A DNA stretch of 34,710 nt, from the NCBI GenBank assembly GCA_040880405.1, contig JBBDIM010000075.1, forward strand, positions 1-34,710, read 5' to 3'. The notes under the pieces were generated by a model, which was not told the DNA's origin, ran no database searches, and saw nothing but the letters and a program-made list of their open reading frames with translations. The stretch is from JBBDIM01 sp040880405. Lineage in GTDB: Bacteria; Planctomycetota; Planctomycetia; Pirellulales; Pirellulaceae. The position numbers and the translations under genes were made by a program. Positions 1 through 7,612 of this stretch are shown in pieces (within the stretch, counting starts at the first letter, position 1; every line of letters begins with the position of its first letter).

Positions 1-575
1 TGATGAAGCAAAATATTGGCGATCTCCTGGACCGTCGCATCGGTTTGATCGACGCGGTTGATCACCTGAAACTCATAGCGATGTGCCTGGGCGGTCTCTT
101 CCGAGGCGACACTCAAACGGCGCTGGATCGCCTCTTCGGTTTCGGTCCCTCGGGCCCTGAGCCGACGTTCCAGTTCCTCCGCCGAGTCGGGGCTGAGAAA
201 AATGGTGATGGCGTCGGGGTAACGCTCCACCACTTTCATCGCCCCTTCCACATCGATTTCCAGCAGAACACCGATCCCGCCGTTTAAGCGGCGATCGACC
301 TCCTCCTGCAGGGTTCCGTACCAATGACCGGTTCGGAACACCTCAACATATTCTAAAAACTCGCCGTCGTCGATCTTTCGGTGAAACTCTTCCGGCGTCA
401 AAAAGTGGTAGTGGGCTCCCGGTTTTTCACCTGCGCGGGGCTTCCGTGTGGTGGCCGAGACACTCAGTTGCAGGTTCAGGTCTCCCCGAGCCAACAGCTC
501 GCGCACAATGGTTGTCTTGCCGGAACCGGACGGCCCCGACAAAATCACCAATCTACCCTTGCCCGTTTCCCGCAT
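1..575 (-). CDS. gmk: Guanylate kinase, 3' end cut by window edge
   Basis: Guanylate kinase transfers phosphate from ATP to GMP, giving GDP for nucleotide synthesis in the cytoplasm. Translating the minus strand from the ATG at 575 gives an open frame of 191 codons that runs off the left edge with no stop, so the last residues are missing (the family is usually about 200 residues). The P-loop GPSGSGKT lies at residues 14-21. The GMP-binding region follows, with SATTRKPRAGE, HYHFL, FLEYVEV and the GHWYGT segment, then the lid region with RLRARGTETEEAIQRRL. An AGGA about 7 nt upstream of the ATG supports this start. It lies 74 nt downstream of yicC on the same strand, a pairing common in bacteria. 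Confidence 0.93.
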   Translation of the reverse strand, partial: MRETGKGRLVILSGPSGSGKTTIVRELLARGDLNLQLSVSATTRKPRAGEKPGAHYHFLTPEEFHRKIDDGEFLEYVEVFRTGHWYGTLQEEVDRRLNGGIGVLLEIDVEGAMKVVERYPDAITIFLSPDSAEELERRLRARGTETEEAIQRRLSVASEETAQAHRYEFQVINRVDQTDATVQEIANILLH

Positions 576-649
576 TCGCGTTCCTGAATGACTACCCGCC
601 GCAATCCGGTGTGGCCCACCTGCGTGAAGCGACGGTGACCGAACATCGG

Positions 650-1531
650 CTACTCAATATTTTGAATCTGTTCTCGAATTCGCTCGATCGCGGTTTTCAT
701 CTCGACGACGTACTTGGCGATCTCGGCATCGTTCGCCTTCGAGCCGATTGTGTTGGTCTCGCGAAACATTTCCTGCGTCAAAAAGTCGAGCTTCCGCCCG
801 CTCGAAGGGTCGGCCAGGAACGTCGCGAACTGCTTCAGGTGGCTGGTCAGGCGGACGATCTCTTCCGAGATATCGATCCGATCGGCGAAAATCGCGACCT
901 CTTTAATCAACGTCTGGTCGTCCGCCGAAACCTGAAATTCCTCCAGCACCTTGTTGATTCGGTCGGTTGTCCGCGCGCGGTAATTCGAAACCACCAGCGG
1001 CGATCGCTCGGCAACCTGCTCAAGCCAGGTGGCGATGATTTGGCAGTTCTCGCGGAGGTCGACCGCGGTCGACTCCCCTTCCCGCTTCCGCATCGTGTCC
1101 AGTTTTTCAAGGGCTTCGGTCAGCGCCGCCTGGGTCACTTCCCACGCGACGCTATCCCCTTCGTCCATCCGCTCGACTTCCCGCACCACACCAGGTAGCG
1201 AGAGGAGCGAATCGATGTGAGGCGTTTCATGCAGACCCATCTTCGCTCCTGCTTCGCGTAACTGCCGCAGATATCCCTCCAACACCTGCTCGTCAATCTT
1301 GTAGGCGTCGGCGTCCGCTTCACGGCGGACACGCAGGTTGATCGAGACGGTCCCTCGCGTCACAAACTTCCGCGCCAACGCTTCGATTCGCGAATCCCAG
1401 CCAGGAAAATGGTCGCTCCCCCGGATCGAGAGCTTGAAATACCGATTGTTGATCGAACGGATTTCCACCGAGACGGAGATCCCCCGCTCGCTCCGCTGGG
1501 CGTCCCCATAACCGGTCATACTCAAAAGCAT
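650..1531 (-). CDS. yicC: YicC family endoribonuclease-like protein
   Basis: The protein belongs to the YicC/YloC family (N-terminal YicC domain, C-terminal DUF1732). Members have been linked to RNA turnover and stationary-phase survival. With the chosen start it has 293 residues, the usual length. The N-terminus reads MLLSMTGYGDAQ, close to the family's opening SMTGFG signature. The C-terminal half contains LTSHLKQF and GRKLDFLTQEMFRETNTIGSKA, the most conserved family stretch. The frame extends further upstream to 1579, but those 16 extra residues do not look like the family, and the ATG at 1531 places the signature at the N-terminus. It is followed by gmk and preceded by secG, all on the minus strand, suggesting a loose operon. 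Confidence 0.92.
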   Translation of the reverse strand: MLLSMTGYGDAQRSERGISVSVEIRSINNRYFKLSIRGSDHFPGWDSRIEALARKFVTRGTVSINLRVRREADADAYKIDEQVLEGYLRQLREAGAKMGLHETPHIDSLLSLPGVVREVERMDEGDSVAWEVTQAALTEALEKLDTMRKREGESTAVDLRENCQIIATWLEQVAERSPLVVSNYRARTTDRINKVLEEFQVSADDQTLIKEVAIFADRIDISEEIVRLTSHLKQFATFLADPSSGRKLDFLTQEMFRETNTIGSKANDAEIAKYVVEMKTAIERIREQIQNIE

Positions 1532-1712
1532 CGGCAATCTTTCAGACGCGGAAGGGACTTTATCCCCATGGATAATCAAAAGGGGATTGGATGCGGGTCG
1601 GTGGTTGCGACGAGTGCTTTGTTACGTCTTGATTTCCGGGTGGCAATGGCGGATTGTCCGGTGCGGGTGAATCGCTAGGCGATCCTCCAACCTGAAAAAA
1701 AGCTGCCAGGGA

Positions 1713-2216
1713 CTACTCGGGCGTCTCTTCCGTGCTCGCCGCAGGGACGTCTTCCGTGGTCGACTCAGTCGCGCCACCCTCAGTTTCAGCAGGGGCCGCT
1801 GTATCGGCATCAAGTTGCAAGTCGGTCTCGGCGTCCGGGGGGGCACCCATACCAGGCTGCTGCCCGTCGGCGGCCGGGATCTCGCCATCCAGACTATTCA
1901 TCCCGGAAGGGAGATTCCCCCGGGCGTCGCCGGGTGCGCCTTCTAGTTTTGATGTCCCGGAATCCTGGAGGACCAGGACCGCAAGAATGCAGAGCAAAAT
2001 CCAGAAACTGGCGACTACCACCGTGATCCGGGTAAAAACATCGCCCGCTTTAGCACCAAACGCGCTTTGACCGCCGGCTCCGCCCAAGGCACCGGTCAAA
2101 CCACCCCCTCGGCCCCGTTGCACCAAGACCACCAGGATCAAAAAGACCGCGGTGAAGCCCATCAACGGGCCGATCACGAATTGTTTCCAATCCGCCAGTA
2201 GTATGAGGTCGTTCAT
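1713..2216 (-). CDS. secG: Preprotein translocase subunit SecG
   Basis: SecG is the small accessory subunit of the SecYEG channel in the cytoplasmic membrane. The 167-residue product has two predicted membrane helices, around residues 14-36 (LMGFTAVFLILVVLVQ) and 63-85 (VVVASFWILLCILAVLVL). Between them is the conserved cytosolic loop QRGRGGGLTGALGG followed by QSAFG, which identifies the family. The tail after the second helix is long, acidic and rich in Ala, Glu and Thr; such extended tails make it longer than the usual 75-110 residues. The ATG at 2216 was chosen because it puts the first helix near the N-terminus. The open frame continues upstream to 2327 without family similarity. It lies 111 nt downstream of tpiA. 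Confidence 0.92.
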   Translation of the reverse strand: MNDLILLADWKQFVIGPLMGFTAVFLILVVLVQRGRGGGLTGALGGAGGQSAFGAKAGDVFTRITVVVASFWILLCILAVLVLQDSGTSKLEGAPGDARGNLPSGMNSLDGEIPAADGQQPGMGAPPDAETDLQLDADTAAPAETEGGATESTTEDVPAASTEETPE

Positions 2217-2327
2217 GGTATTGACCGGTCTTTCCGTAGACGACTGCTGAAAGGGGTTTTTGTGTTGAACAATGTCCGCCGAGGTACACCGTGTGCCAAG
2301 GCATACCGCCCGCCGAGGGCAAACCAC

Positions 2328-3080
2328 TTAGGCGGGATGAATGATGCCCAAAAATCCGTCCGCTTTGAGCGAAGCACCACCCACCAAGGCACCGTCGATA
2401 TTCGCTTGCGAGAGCAGCTGCTTGGCGTTATCCGCCTTCACACTCCCGCCATATTGAATCCGGGTCGCCTCGGCCACGGCCGAGCCAAACCGCTGACTGA
2501 TAACATTCCGCAACGCGGCGTGAACCTCTTCGGCCTGCTCGGGAGTCGCCACCTTGCCGGTGCCGATGGCCCAAACTGGTTCGTAAGCGATAACCACCGA
2601 AGCCATTTGGGCCTCGGTGACACCTGCCAAGCTGCCATAAAACTGTTCGGCCACGACATCCGCCGTCTTGCCTGACTCTCGTTCTTCCAGCAGTTCGCCG
2701 ACGCAAACGATGGGGGAAAGCCCGGCCGCGAGTGCCGCGTGGACTTTTTTGCAGACGTCGGAGCTCGATTCGCCGAAGATATGCCGCCGCTCGCTATGTC
2801 CGAGGATCACGTACTCGCAGCCGACATCCTTGAGCATCGAGGTCGAAACCTCGCCAGTGAATGCCCCGGAGGCCTCGTGATGGACGTTTTGGGCACCCAA
2901 TTTGACGCCGGAGCCTTTAATTGCCGCGCCGACCGCTTCCAAATAGACGCTCGGGACGCAGACCGCCACTTCGACATCGGTACTGGAACCAAGCCCTTCC
3001 GCGATCGCTTGGGCCAAGGCGACCCCCTCGGCTCGGGTCGAGTTCATCTTCCAATTTCCGGCGATAAATGGCTTTCTCAC
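2328..3080 (-). CDS. tpiA: Triosephosphate isomerase
   Basis: Triosephosphate isomerase interconverts dihydroxyacetone phosphate and glyceraldehyde 3-phosphate in glycolysis and gluconeogenesis. The 250-residue product is a full-length TIM barrel. Substrate-binding Asn9 and Lys11 are in GNWKMN, the electrophile His95 is in ILGHSERR, and the catalytic base Glu167 is in AYEPVWAIGTG, whose end forms the mobile loop. The phosphate-binding segments IQYGGSVK and GALVGGASL are also present. It begins at the ATG at 3080. It is the first clear gene of the minus-strand run tpiA-secG-yicC-gmk; the upstream region contains an assembly gap. Confidence 0.97.
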   Translation of the reverse strand: MRKPFIAGNWKMNSTRAEGVALAQAIAEGLGSSTDVEVAVCVPSVYLEAVGAAIKGSGVKLGAQNVHHEASGAFTGEVSTSMLKDVGCEYVILGHSERRHIFGESSSDVCKKVHAALAAGLSPIVCVGELLEERESGKTADVVAEQFYGSLAGVTEAQMASVVIAYEPVWAIGTGKVATPEQAEEVHAALRNVISQRFGSAVAEATRIQYGGSVKADNAKQLLSQANIDGALVGGASLKADGFLGIIHPA

Positions 3081-3144
3081 GCAGCTCTCCCAACAGTCTG
3101 GCGGGCGGACCGTGCTATAGCGGCCAGCATTTCAATGGAATGAA

Positions 3145-3354
3145 ACCCTTGAATATACCAGAGTTGCTATCACCTCGTCGAGGTCACAATGAATCCCCCN
3201 NNNNNNNNNNNNNNNNNNNNNNNNNNNNNNNNNNNNNNNNNNNNNNNNNNNNNNNNNNNNNNNNNNNNNNNNNNNNNNNNNNNNNNNNNNNNNNNNNNNA
3301 CCCTTGAATATACCAGAGTTGCTATCACCTCGTCGAGGTCACAATGAATCCCCC
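3145..3354. other. Scaffold gap of 100 N flanked by an exact 55-bp duplication
   Basis: Bases 3200-3299 are N. The 55 bases before the gap (3145-3199) are identical to the 55 bases after it (3300-3354). This is what results when two contigs that overlap by the assembler's k-mer are joined with a fixed-size N spacer instead of being merged. The likely true sequence has a single copy and no gap, shortening the window by 155 bp here. The duplication should not be read as a biological direct repeat. The same 55-bp and 100-N pattern recurs at 17430-17639. Confidence 0.9.
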
Positions 3355-3376
3355 TGAAATAGAAAAAGAAAGTGAA

Positions 3377-3593
3377 CGTAGCCACGCTTGCCAAAAGCGT
3401 AGAAGAAGTGCTAATCCGCTTCGCCACTAGGGCAAAACCAACCCGCAGGGCCCCCACGCTCTACGCGAGCGTGGCTACGAGAAAATCTGACGTAGCCACG
3501 CTTGCAAAAAGCGTGGGGGAAGTGCTCACCCGCTTCGCCTCAGGGGCCAACTCAACCCACACTTCTCCCACGGTCTTTGCGACCGCAGCTACA
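3377..3593. repeat. Two tandem copies of a CGTAGCCACGC palindromic repeat
   Basis: Two imperfect copies start at 3377 and 3491, a period of 114 bp. Each opens with CGTAGCCACGCTTGC followed by AAAGCGT. Copy 1 closes with GCGAGCGTGGCTACG (ending 3479), the inverted form of its opening, so the unit can fold into a long hairpin. Copy 2 has a decayed right end (GCGACCGCAGCTACAG). The inner parts, such as GAAGTGCT and CCGCTTCGCC, are also shared. The element sits in the gap between tpiA and pheA, and no coding frame here is credible. It looks like a REP/MITE-type intergenic element. Confidence 0.7.
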
Positions 3594-3627
3594 GAAAAAT
3601 CGCCAAACTTGGGGGGGGCGCCGTAGA

Positions 3628-4722
3628 TCAGCCATCAATCGGCTCGGTCTTTTGGCACGATCCGAGTACCTCCAACCGCATCGCCTTTTTCTCCAGGGCG
3701 GTGATCGCCCTTCGGACCTTGAGATCCTTGGCGTGCCCCTCCATTTCTACAAAGAAGAGGTACTCCGAATCGGCCCCGGCGACCGGAAATGACTCAATCC
3801 AGGTCAGGTTCAGCCGATTCCGCTTGAAAATCCCCATCGCATCGGCCAGCGAGCCTGGCTGGTGCTCCAGTTGGAACAGCAGCGAAGTCTTGTCGTTTCC
3901 CGTCCGCGGACCGATTTCCCGCGAGATTACCGCGAACCGCGTGATATTCCGCGGATTGTCCTCGATATTGGCGACCACAGCATCCAAACCATAATTGATT
4001 CCCGCCGCCTTGCTGGCAATCGCGGCGGCCCCCTCCTTTTGGGAGGCAAGCTGGGCGGCGGCGGTGGTGCTGGTCATTTCTATGGTTTTGGCGGCCGGTA
4101 GATGCTTCGCCAGCCAGTTGCGACACTGGGAGATCGCCTGCGGTTTGCTGTAGACCTCGGTAATCTGGTCACGAGGGCATTTGGCCAGCAATTGATGGTG
4201 GATATGCAGTCGGACCTCCGCACAAATCCGCGTCGGCATCCGGGCGAACATCTCCAACGTATCGACCACCCGGCCATCGTTGGAGTTTTCCACCGGCACG
4301 AGTCCATAGGTGGCGTGCCCTCGATTGACCTCCTCGAACACCGCGGCGATCGTCGCGACCGGGGCATAATCGACCGTCGATCCAAACCGCTCGACCACCG
4401 CCTGATGGCTGTAGCTAAACTCCGGGCCCAAAAACGCAACCCGAGGCTGGCGCTGCAAGGCCCGGCAGCCGCTTACGACCTCGCGGAACACCGCTCGCAC
4501 CGCCGCGTCGGCCAGCGGGCCTTTGTTCTTGCCGACGATTCGCTTGATCAGCGACTCTTCCTCATTCAGCACCTGCCCCAACTCGGCAGAACCGACCACT
4601 GCGGCCAACTCTTTGGCGGTGGCGGCCCGTTCGGTCAGCGCTGCGAACATCTCCTGATCGAATTTTGCGATCCGCTTGCGGAGCTCGGTAGCGGTGGGCT
4701 GCTTGGGGGAAGTTTTAGCCAT
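3628..4722 (-). CDS. pheA: Bifunctional chorismate mutase/prephenate dehydratase (P-protein)
   Basis: The protein converts chorismate to prephenate and then to phenylpyruvate, the committed steps to phenylalanine. It has 364 residues, the usual P-protein length. Residues about 10-90 are an AroQ-type chorismate mutase helical domain (ELRKRIAKFDQEMFAALTER, then EEESLIKRI). Residues about 93-270 are the prephenate dehydratase domain, with VAFLGPEFSYSHQA, VPVENSNDGRV, TSTTAAAQLA and the TRFAVI motif (NPRNITRFAVISRE). Residues about 280-355 are a C-terminal ACT domain with KTSLLFQLEHQPGSLADAM and the ESFP motif, which usually gives feedback control by phenylalanine. It starts at the ATG at 4722 and is divergent from dnaK. 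Confidence 0.96.
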   Translation of the reverse strand: MAKTSPKQPTATELRKRIAKFDQEMFAALTERAATAKELAAVVGSAELGQVLNEEESLIKRIVGKNKGPLADAAVRAVFREVVSGCRALQRQPRVAFLGPEFSYSHQAVVERFGSTVDYAPVATIAAVFEEVNRGHATYGLVPVENSNDGRVVDTLEMFARMPTRICAEVRLHIHHQLLAKCPRDQITEVYSKPQAISQCRNWLAKHLPAAKTIEMTSTTAAAQLASQKEGAAAIASKAAGINYGLDAVVANIEDNPRNITRFAVISREIGPRTGNDKTSLLFQLEHQPGSLADAMGIFKRNRLNLTWIESFPVAGADSEYLFFVEMEGHAKDLKVRRAITALEKKAMRLEVLGSCQKTEPIDG

Positions 4723-5150
4723 GGTGGTTTCGGTTCTAGGGGATAGGCAAAGTTTGATAGACGATTCGGCGCTTGGTGTCTTATGATAATCGTGAAAACG
4801 ATTGGTTCGGAGGTGGCTGACACCCTAACGAAGCCGGGGCACGCGTAAAGGGGAACCGGCTCCCACCACGTTTCCCACTGCCAAATTGACAGGAGAGGCG
4901 TGCTTATTTTTAGGGCGGGCTCAAAATAACACTAAGTAACTCACTATAAACCATTACTGCAACATAAGTTATGAAATTAGCGCCGCACTCCGAGCCTGTT
5001 TGGCACACTGGTTGCTTTATTGGGTATCCACGTCCGCTTTGGCAACTAACGTGAGTGCTTGGCGGTTTTGGTAAACACAAACGAAGTCGTAATTTAAGCA
5101 TACCGCCCCGCTCGTAAGGCGGCCCGTGTTTTTAGGGAGAACGAATTATC
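4723..5150. other. Divergent intergenic region between pheA and dnaK
   Basis: This 428-bp stretch must hold the upstream regions of pheA (minus) and dnaK (plus). It is AT-richer than the genes, especially at 4905-4975 and 5075-5100. No RNA gene or convincing small coding frame was found. A complete CIRCE operator is not visible; only one half-like GAGTGCTTGG occurs near 5053. TTGACA at 4886-4891 and TTGGCA at 5000-5005 could be -35 boxes, but neither has a good -10 box at normal spacing. A GGGAGA about 12 nt upstream of the dnaK ATG is the only ribosome-binding signal. Confidence 0.5.
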
Positions 5151-7094
5151 ATGGCACAAGGTGAAGTGATCATTGGGATCGATTTGGGGACCACCAACTC
5201 GGTTGTGGCCATCATGGAAGGTTCGGAAGCCAAGGTGATTCCGAATCCTGAAGGGAGCCGACTGACTCCTAGCGTGGTGGCCTTCACCGATAAGGGGGAT
5301 ACCCTGGTCGGCGAACCGGCCCGTCGCCAAGCGGTGACCAACCCCACGAAAACCATCTACTCCATCAAGCGATTCATGGGTCGCCGGCACAACGAAGTGA
5401 GTGCCGAAGAGCGGATGGTCCCCTACTCGGTGATTGGTGATGCCGATCAGTACGTTAAAGTCGACGTCGGCGGCCAGCAGCACACCCCGCAGGAAATTTC
5501 CGCCAAGATTCTGCAAAAACTGAAAGCGGCCGCGGAATCGTACCTGGGGCACAAGGTCAGCAAGGCGGTGATCACCGTTCCCGCGTACTTTAACGATGCC
5601 CAGCGACAAGCGACCAAGGACGCCGGCCAAATCGCCGGACTGGAAGTCGCGCGGATCATCAACGAGCCGACCGCCGCCGCCTTGGCCTATGGCATCGGCA
5701 AAGGGAAGAACGAAAAAATCGCGGTCTTCGACTTGGGTGGTGGTACGTTCGATATCTCGATCCTGGAGGTTTCGCCGCCGGAAGAGGGTGAAGAAAGTGG
5801 CCGCACCGTGCTGGAAGTTATCAGCACCAGCGGTGATACCCGCCTGGGCGGCGACGACTTCGACGACAAGCTGATCAACTTCGTTGCCGACGAGTTCAAG
5901 CGAGACCATGGCATCGACCTGCGGAAGGATCAAATGGCCCTTCAGCGCTTGCAGGAAGCGTGCGAAAAGGCGAAGAAGGAACTCAGTTCGCAGGCCCAGA
6001 CCGACATCAACCTGCCGTTCATCACGGCCGATGCCTCCGGTCCAAAACATTTGCAGTTGACCATTACGCGCTCGAAGTTCGAGGAGCTGATTGACGACCT
6101 GATCGACCGTTGCCGCATTCCGGTGGAAAAGGCGATGGCCGACGCTGGCCTCAAGGCGAGCGAAATCGACGAGGTGGTCTTGGTCGGTGGTTCGACGCGT
6201 GTGCCCAAGGTCCAGGAGCTGGTCAAGCGGATCTTCGAGAAGGAACCGCACAAGGGTGTGAACCCAGACGAAGTAGTCGCCGTGGGTGCCGCGATTCAAG
6301 GGAGCGTGTTGGCCGAAGGTGGCCGTAAGGATGTCCTGTTGTTGGACGTCACACCGCTTTCGCTGGGGATCGAAACCTTAGGGGGCGTCTTCACCAAACT
6401 GGTGGAACGCAACACCACGATCCCGACCGAGAAGAAGCAAACCTTCTCGACCGCGGACGACAACCAAAACGCGGTCACCGTCCGAGTATTCCAGGGTGAA
6501 CGCCCCATGGCGACGGATAACCGCCTGTTGGACGAGTTCAACCTGGATGGCATTCCGCCCGCTCCGCGGGGCATGCCGCAGATCGAGGTGAAGTTTGATA
6601 TCGACCAGAACGGGATCTTGAACGTCTCGGCCAAGGACCTCGGTTCCGGCAAGGAGTGTCACGTCGAGATCAAGCAGTCGTCCGGTCTCTCGAAGGAAGA
6701 GATCGAGCGGATGCGGAAAGACGCAGACGAACACGCCTCGGAGGACAAACGCAAAAAGGATTTGGCCGAGGCCCGGAACCAAGCGGAGTCGATGTGCTTC
6801 CAGCTTGAAAAGCTGATGAAGGAGAACGCGGAAAAGATCTCCGAAGGGGATAAGAAACCGCTGGAAGACGCGATTACCAAGGCGCGTGAAGCGGCCAAGG
6901 AAGAGGATGTCGACCGGATCAAGTCCGCCATCTCGGAACTGGAAGCCGCCTCGCACGCCTTCAGCAAGGCGATGTACGAGAACGCCTCCCCAACCGATGG
7001 CCCCGGCGAAGCGGGTTCACCCGACGCCGCGGGTGGTGCCTCCGAAGGAGACGACGACGCGATCGACGCCGAGTTCGAGGTCAAAAAAGACTAA
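5151..7094 (+). CDS. dnaK: Molecular chaperone DnaK (Hsp70)
   Basis: DnaK is the ATP-dependent Hsp70 chaperone that binds exposed hydrophobic segments in the cytoplasm, working with DnaJ and GrpE. The 647-residue length is normal. The nucleotide-binding domain opens with GIDLGTTNS (residues 9-17), followed by VITVPAYFNDAQRQATKDAG, NEPTAAALAYG, FDLGGGTFDISI and VLVGGSTRVPKVQ. The linker and substrate-binding domain follow (DVLLLDVTPLSLGIETLGG, then GIPPAPRGMPQIEV and FDIDQNGILNVSAKD), then the helical lid and an acidic tail ending EFEVKKD. Neither grpE nor dnaJ is nearby; clpB is the next gene on the same strand after about 520 bp. A hairpin terminator follows. Confidence 0.98.
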   Translation: MAQGEVIIGIDLGTTNSVVAIMEGSEAKVIPNPEGSRLTPSVVAFTDKGDTLVGEPARRQAVTNPTKTIYSIKRFMGRRHNEVSAEERMVPYSVIGDADQYVKVDVGGQQHTPQEISAKILQKLKAAAESYLGHKVSKAVITVPAYFNDAQRQATKDAGQIAGLEVARIINEPTAAALAYGIGKGKNEKIAVFDLGGGTFDISILEVSPPEEGEESGRTVLEVISTSGDTRLGGDDFDDKLINFVADEFKRDHGIDLRKDQMALQRLQEACEKAKKELSSQAQTDINLPFITADASGPKHLQLTITRSKFEELIDDLIDRCRIPVEKAMADAGLKASEIDEVVLVGGSTRVPKVQELVKRIFEKEPHKGVNPDEVVAVGAAIQGSVLAEGGRKDVLLLDVTPLSLGIETLGGVFTKLVERNTTIPTEKKQTFSTADDNQNAVTVRVFQGERPMATDNRLLDEFNLDGIPPAPRGMPQIEVKFDIDQNGILNVSAKDLGSGKECHVEIKQSSGLSKEEIERMRKDADEHASEDKRKKDLAEARNQAESMCFQLEKLMKENAEKISEGDKKPLEDAITKAREAAKEEDVDRIKSAISELEAASHAFSKAMYENASPTDGPGEAGSPDAAGGASEGDDDAIDAEFEVKKD

Positions 7095-7128
7095 CCCGCT
7101 CATGCGGTCAACCAATCGTCCCATCAAG

Positions 7129-7157
7129 ACGGCGGCCCGCCACGGCCGCCGTTTTTT
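7129..7157 (+). terminator. Rho-independent terminator after dnaK
   Basis: A perfect 9-bp GC-rich stem, ACGGCGGCC (7129-7137) with GGCCGCCGT (7144-7152), closes a 6-nt loop and runs directly into a run of Ts (7152-7157). It lies about 35 nt after the dnaK stop, so dnaK appears to be transcribed separately from clpB. Confidence 0.85.
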
Positions 7158-7612
7158 AACGGCGCAGGCCGGTATCCCGCCGTGCGCCCCCTCGAAAACG
7201 AGGATAATTTTAAATCTATGCTCTGAAATTTTCGATTAGAAATTGCTTTGAAAAATGGACGCTTGCCGAAGCTTCCTTTTTTTATAGCCACAGAGCACAC
7301 AGAGGTCACAGAGGGAGGAGGTGAGCCTTTTGCCCAGCGGGGAGCGGCTTGAGGCCCGTATTCGGATGGATGGGAACCTTTTGTTCAACTTGGGTGTGAG
7401 TCACAAGTTGGTGTGGACGATTGCAAGCAAACCTCTCTGTGTGCTCTGTGGCTAATCTTGTTGTGGTAGAGGCTTGAGGTTAAGGCTGGCTCGCAGGCTC
7501 GATGCCCCTCCAAGCCATCATCCAATCGACCTGACTTCACGGCAACCCGGTCTATTCCGACCGCAACCAACGGCCTTCAGGCCACGTAATAAAAGAAGAG
7601 GGGATATCTATC
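7158..7612. repeat. dnaK-clpB intergenic region with a CACAGAG inverted pair
   Basis: The left arm begins at 7285 with TAGCCACAGAGCACACAGAG. Its inverted copy ends at 7454 (7431-7454, reading CTCTGTGTGCTCTGTGGCTA on the plus strand). The arms enclose about 115 bp of ordinary-looking sequence and could form a 20-bp stem. A related pair with a different interior occurs at 25984-26165. No gene was found in the stretch. The clpB leader must lie in its last part, where AGAGGGG precedes the ATG by about 10 nt. No confident promoter was identified. Confidence 0.65.

Noticed and set aside
3145..3354. 55-bp direct repeats as target-site or attachment-site duplications
   Set aside because: They touch an N run of exactly 100, and the same structure with identical lengths occurs in pckA, so they are assembly overlaps.
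3377..3593. CRISPR array from repeated units
   Set aside because: There are only two copies at a 114-bp period, the units are palindromic over their whole length, spacers are absent and there are no cas genes.
5040..5065. Possible CIRCE operator before dnaK
   Set aside because: Only one half-like GAGTGCTTGG is present; the required TTAGCACTC partner at 9-bp spacing is missing.
4910..5101. 63-residue open frame in the pheA-dnaK gap
   Set aside because: There is no ribosome-binding site or family similarity, and it lies in a region expected to hold promoters.
5094..6299. 401-residue open frame on the minus strand
   Set aside because: It is antisense to dnaK, has low-complexity His/Asp/Arg-rich translation and no family features. 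It is a shadow of a GC-rich gene.
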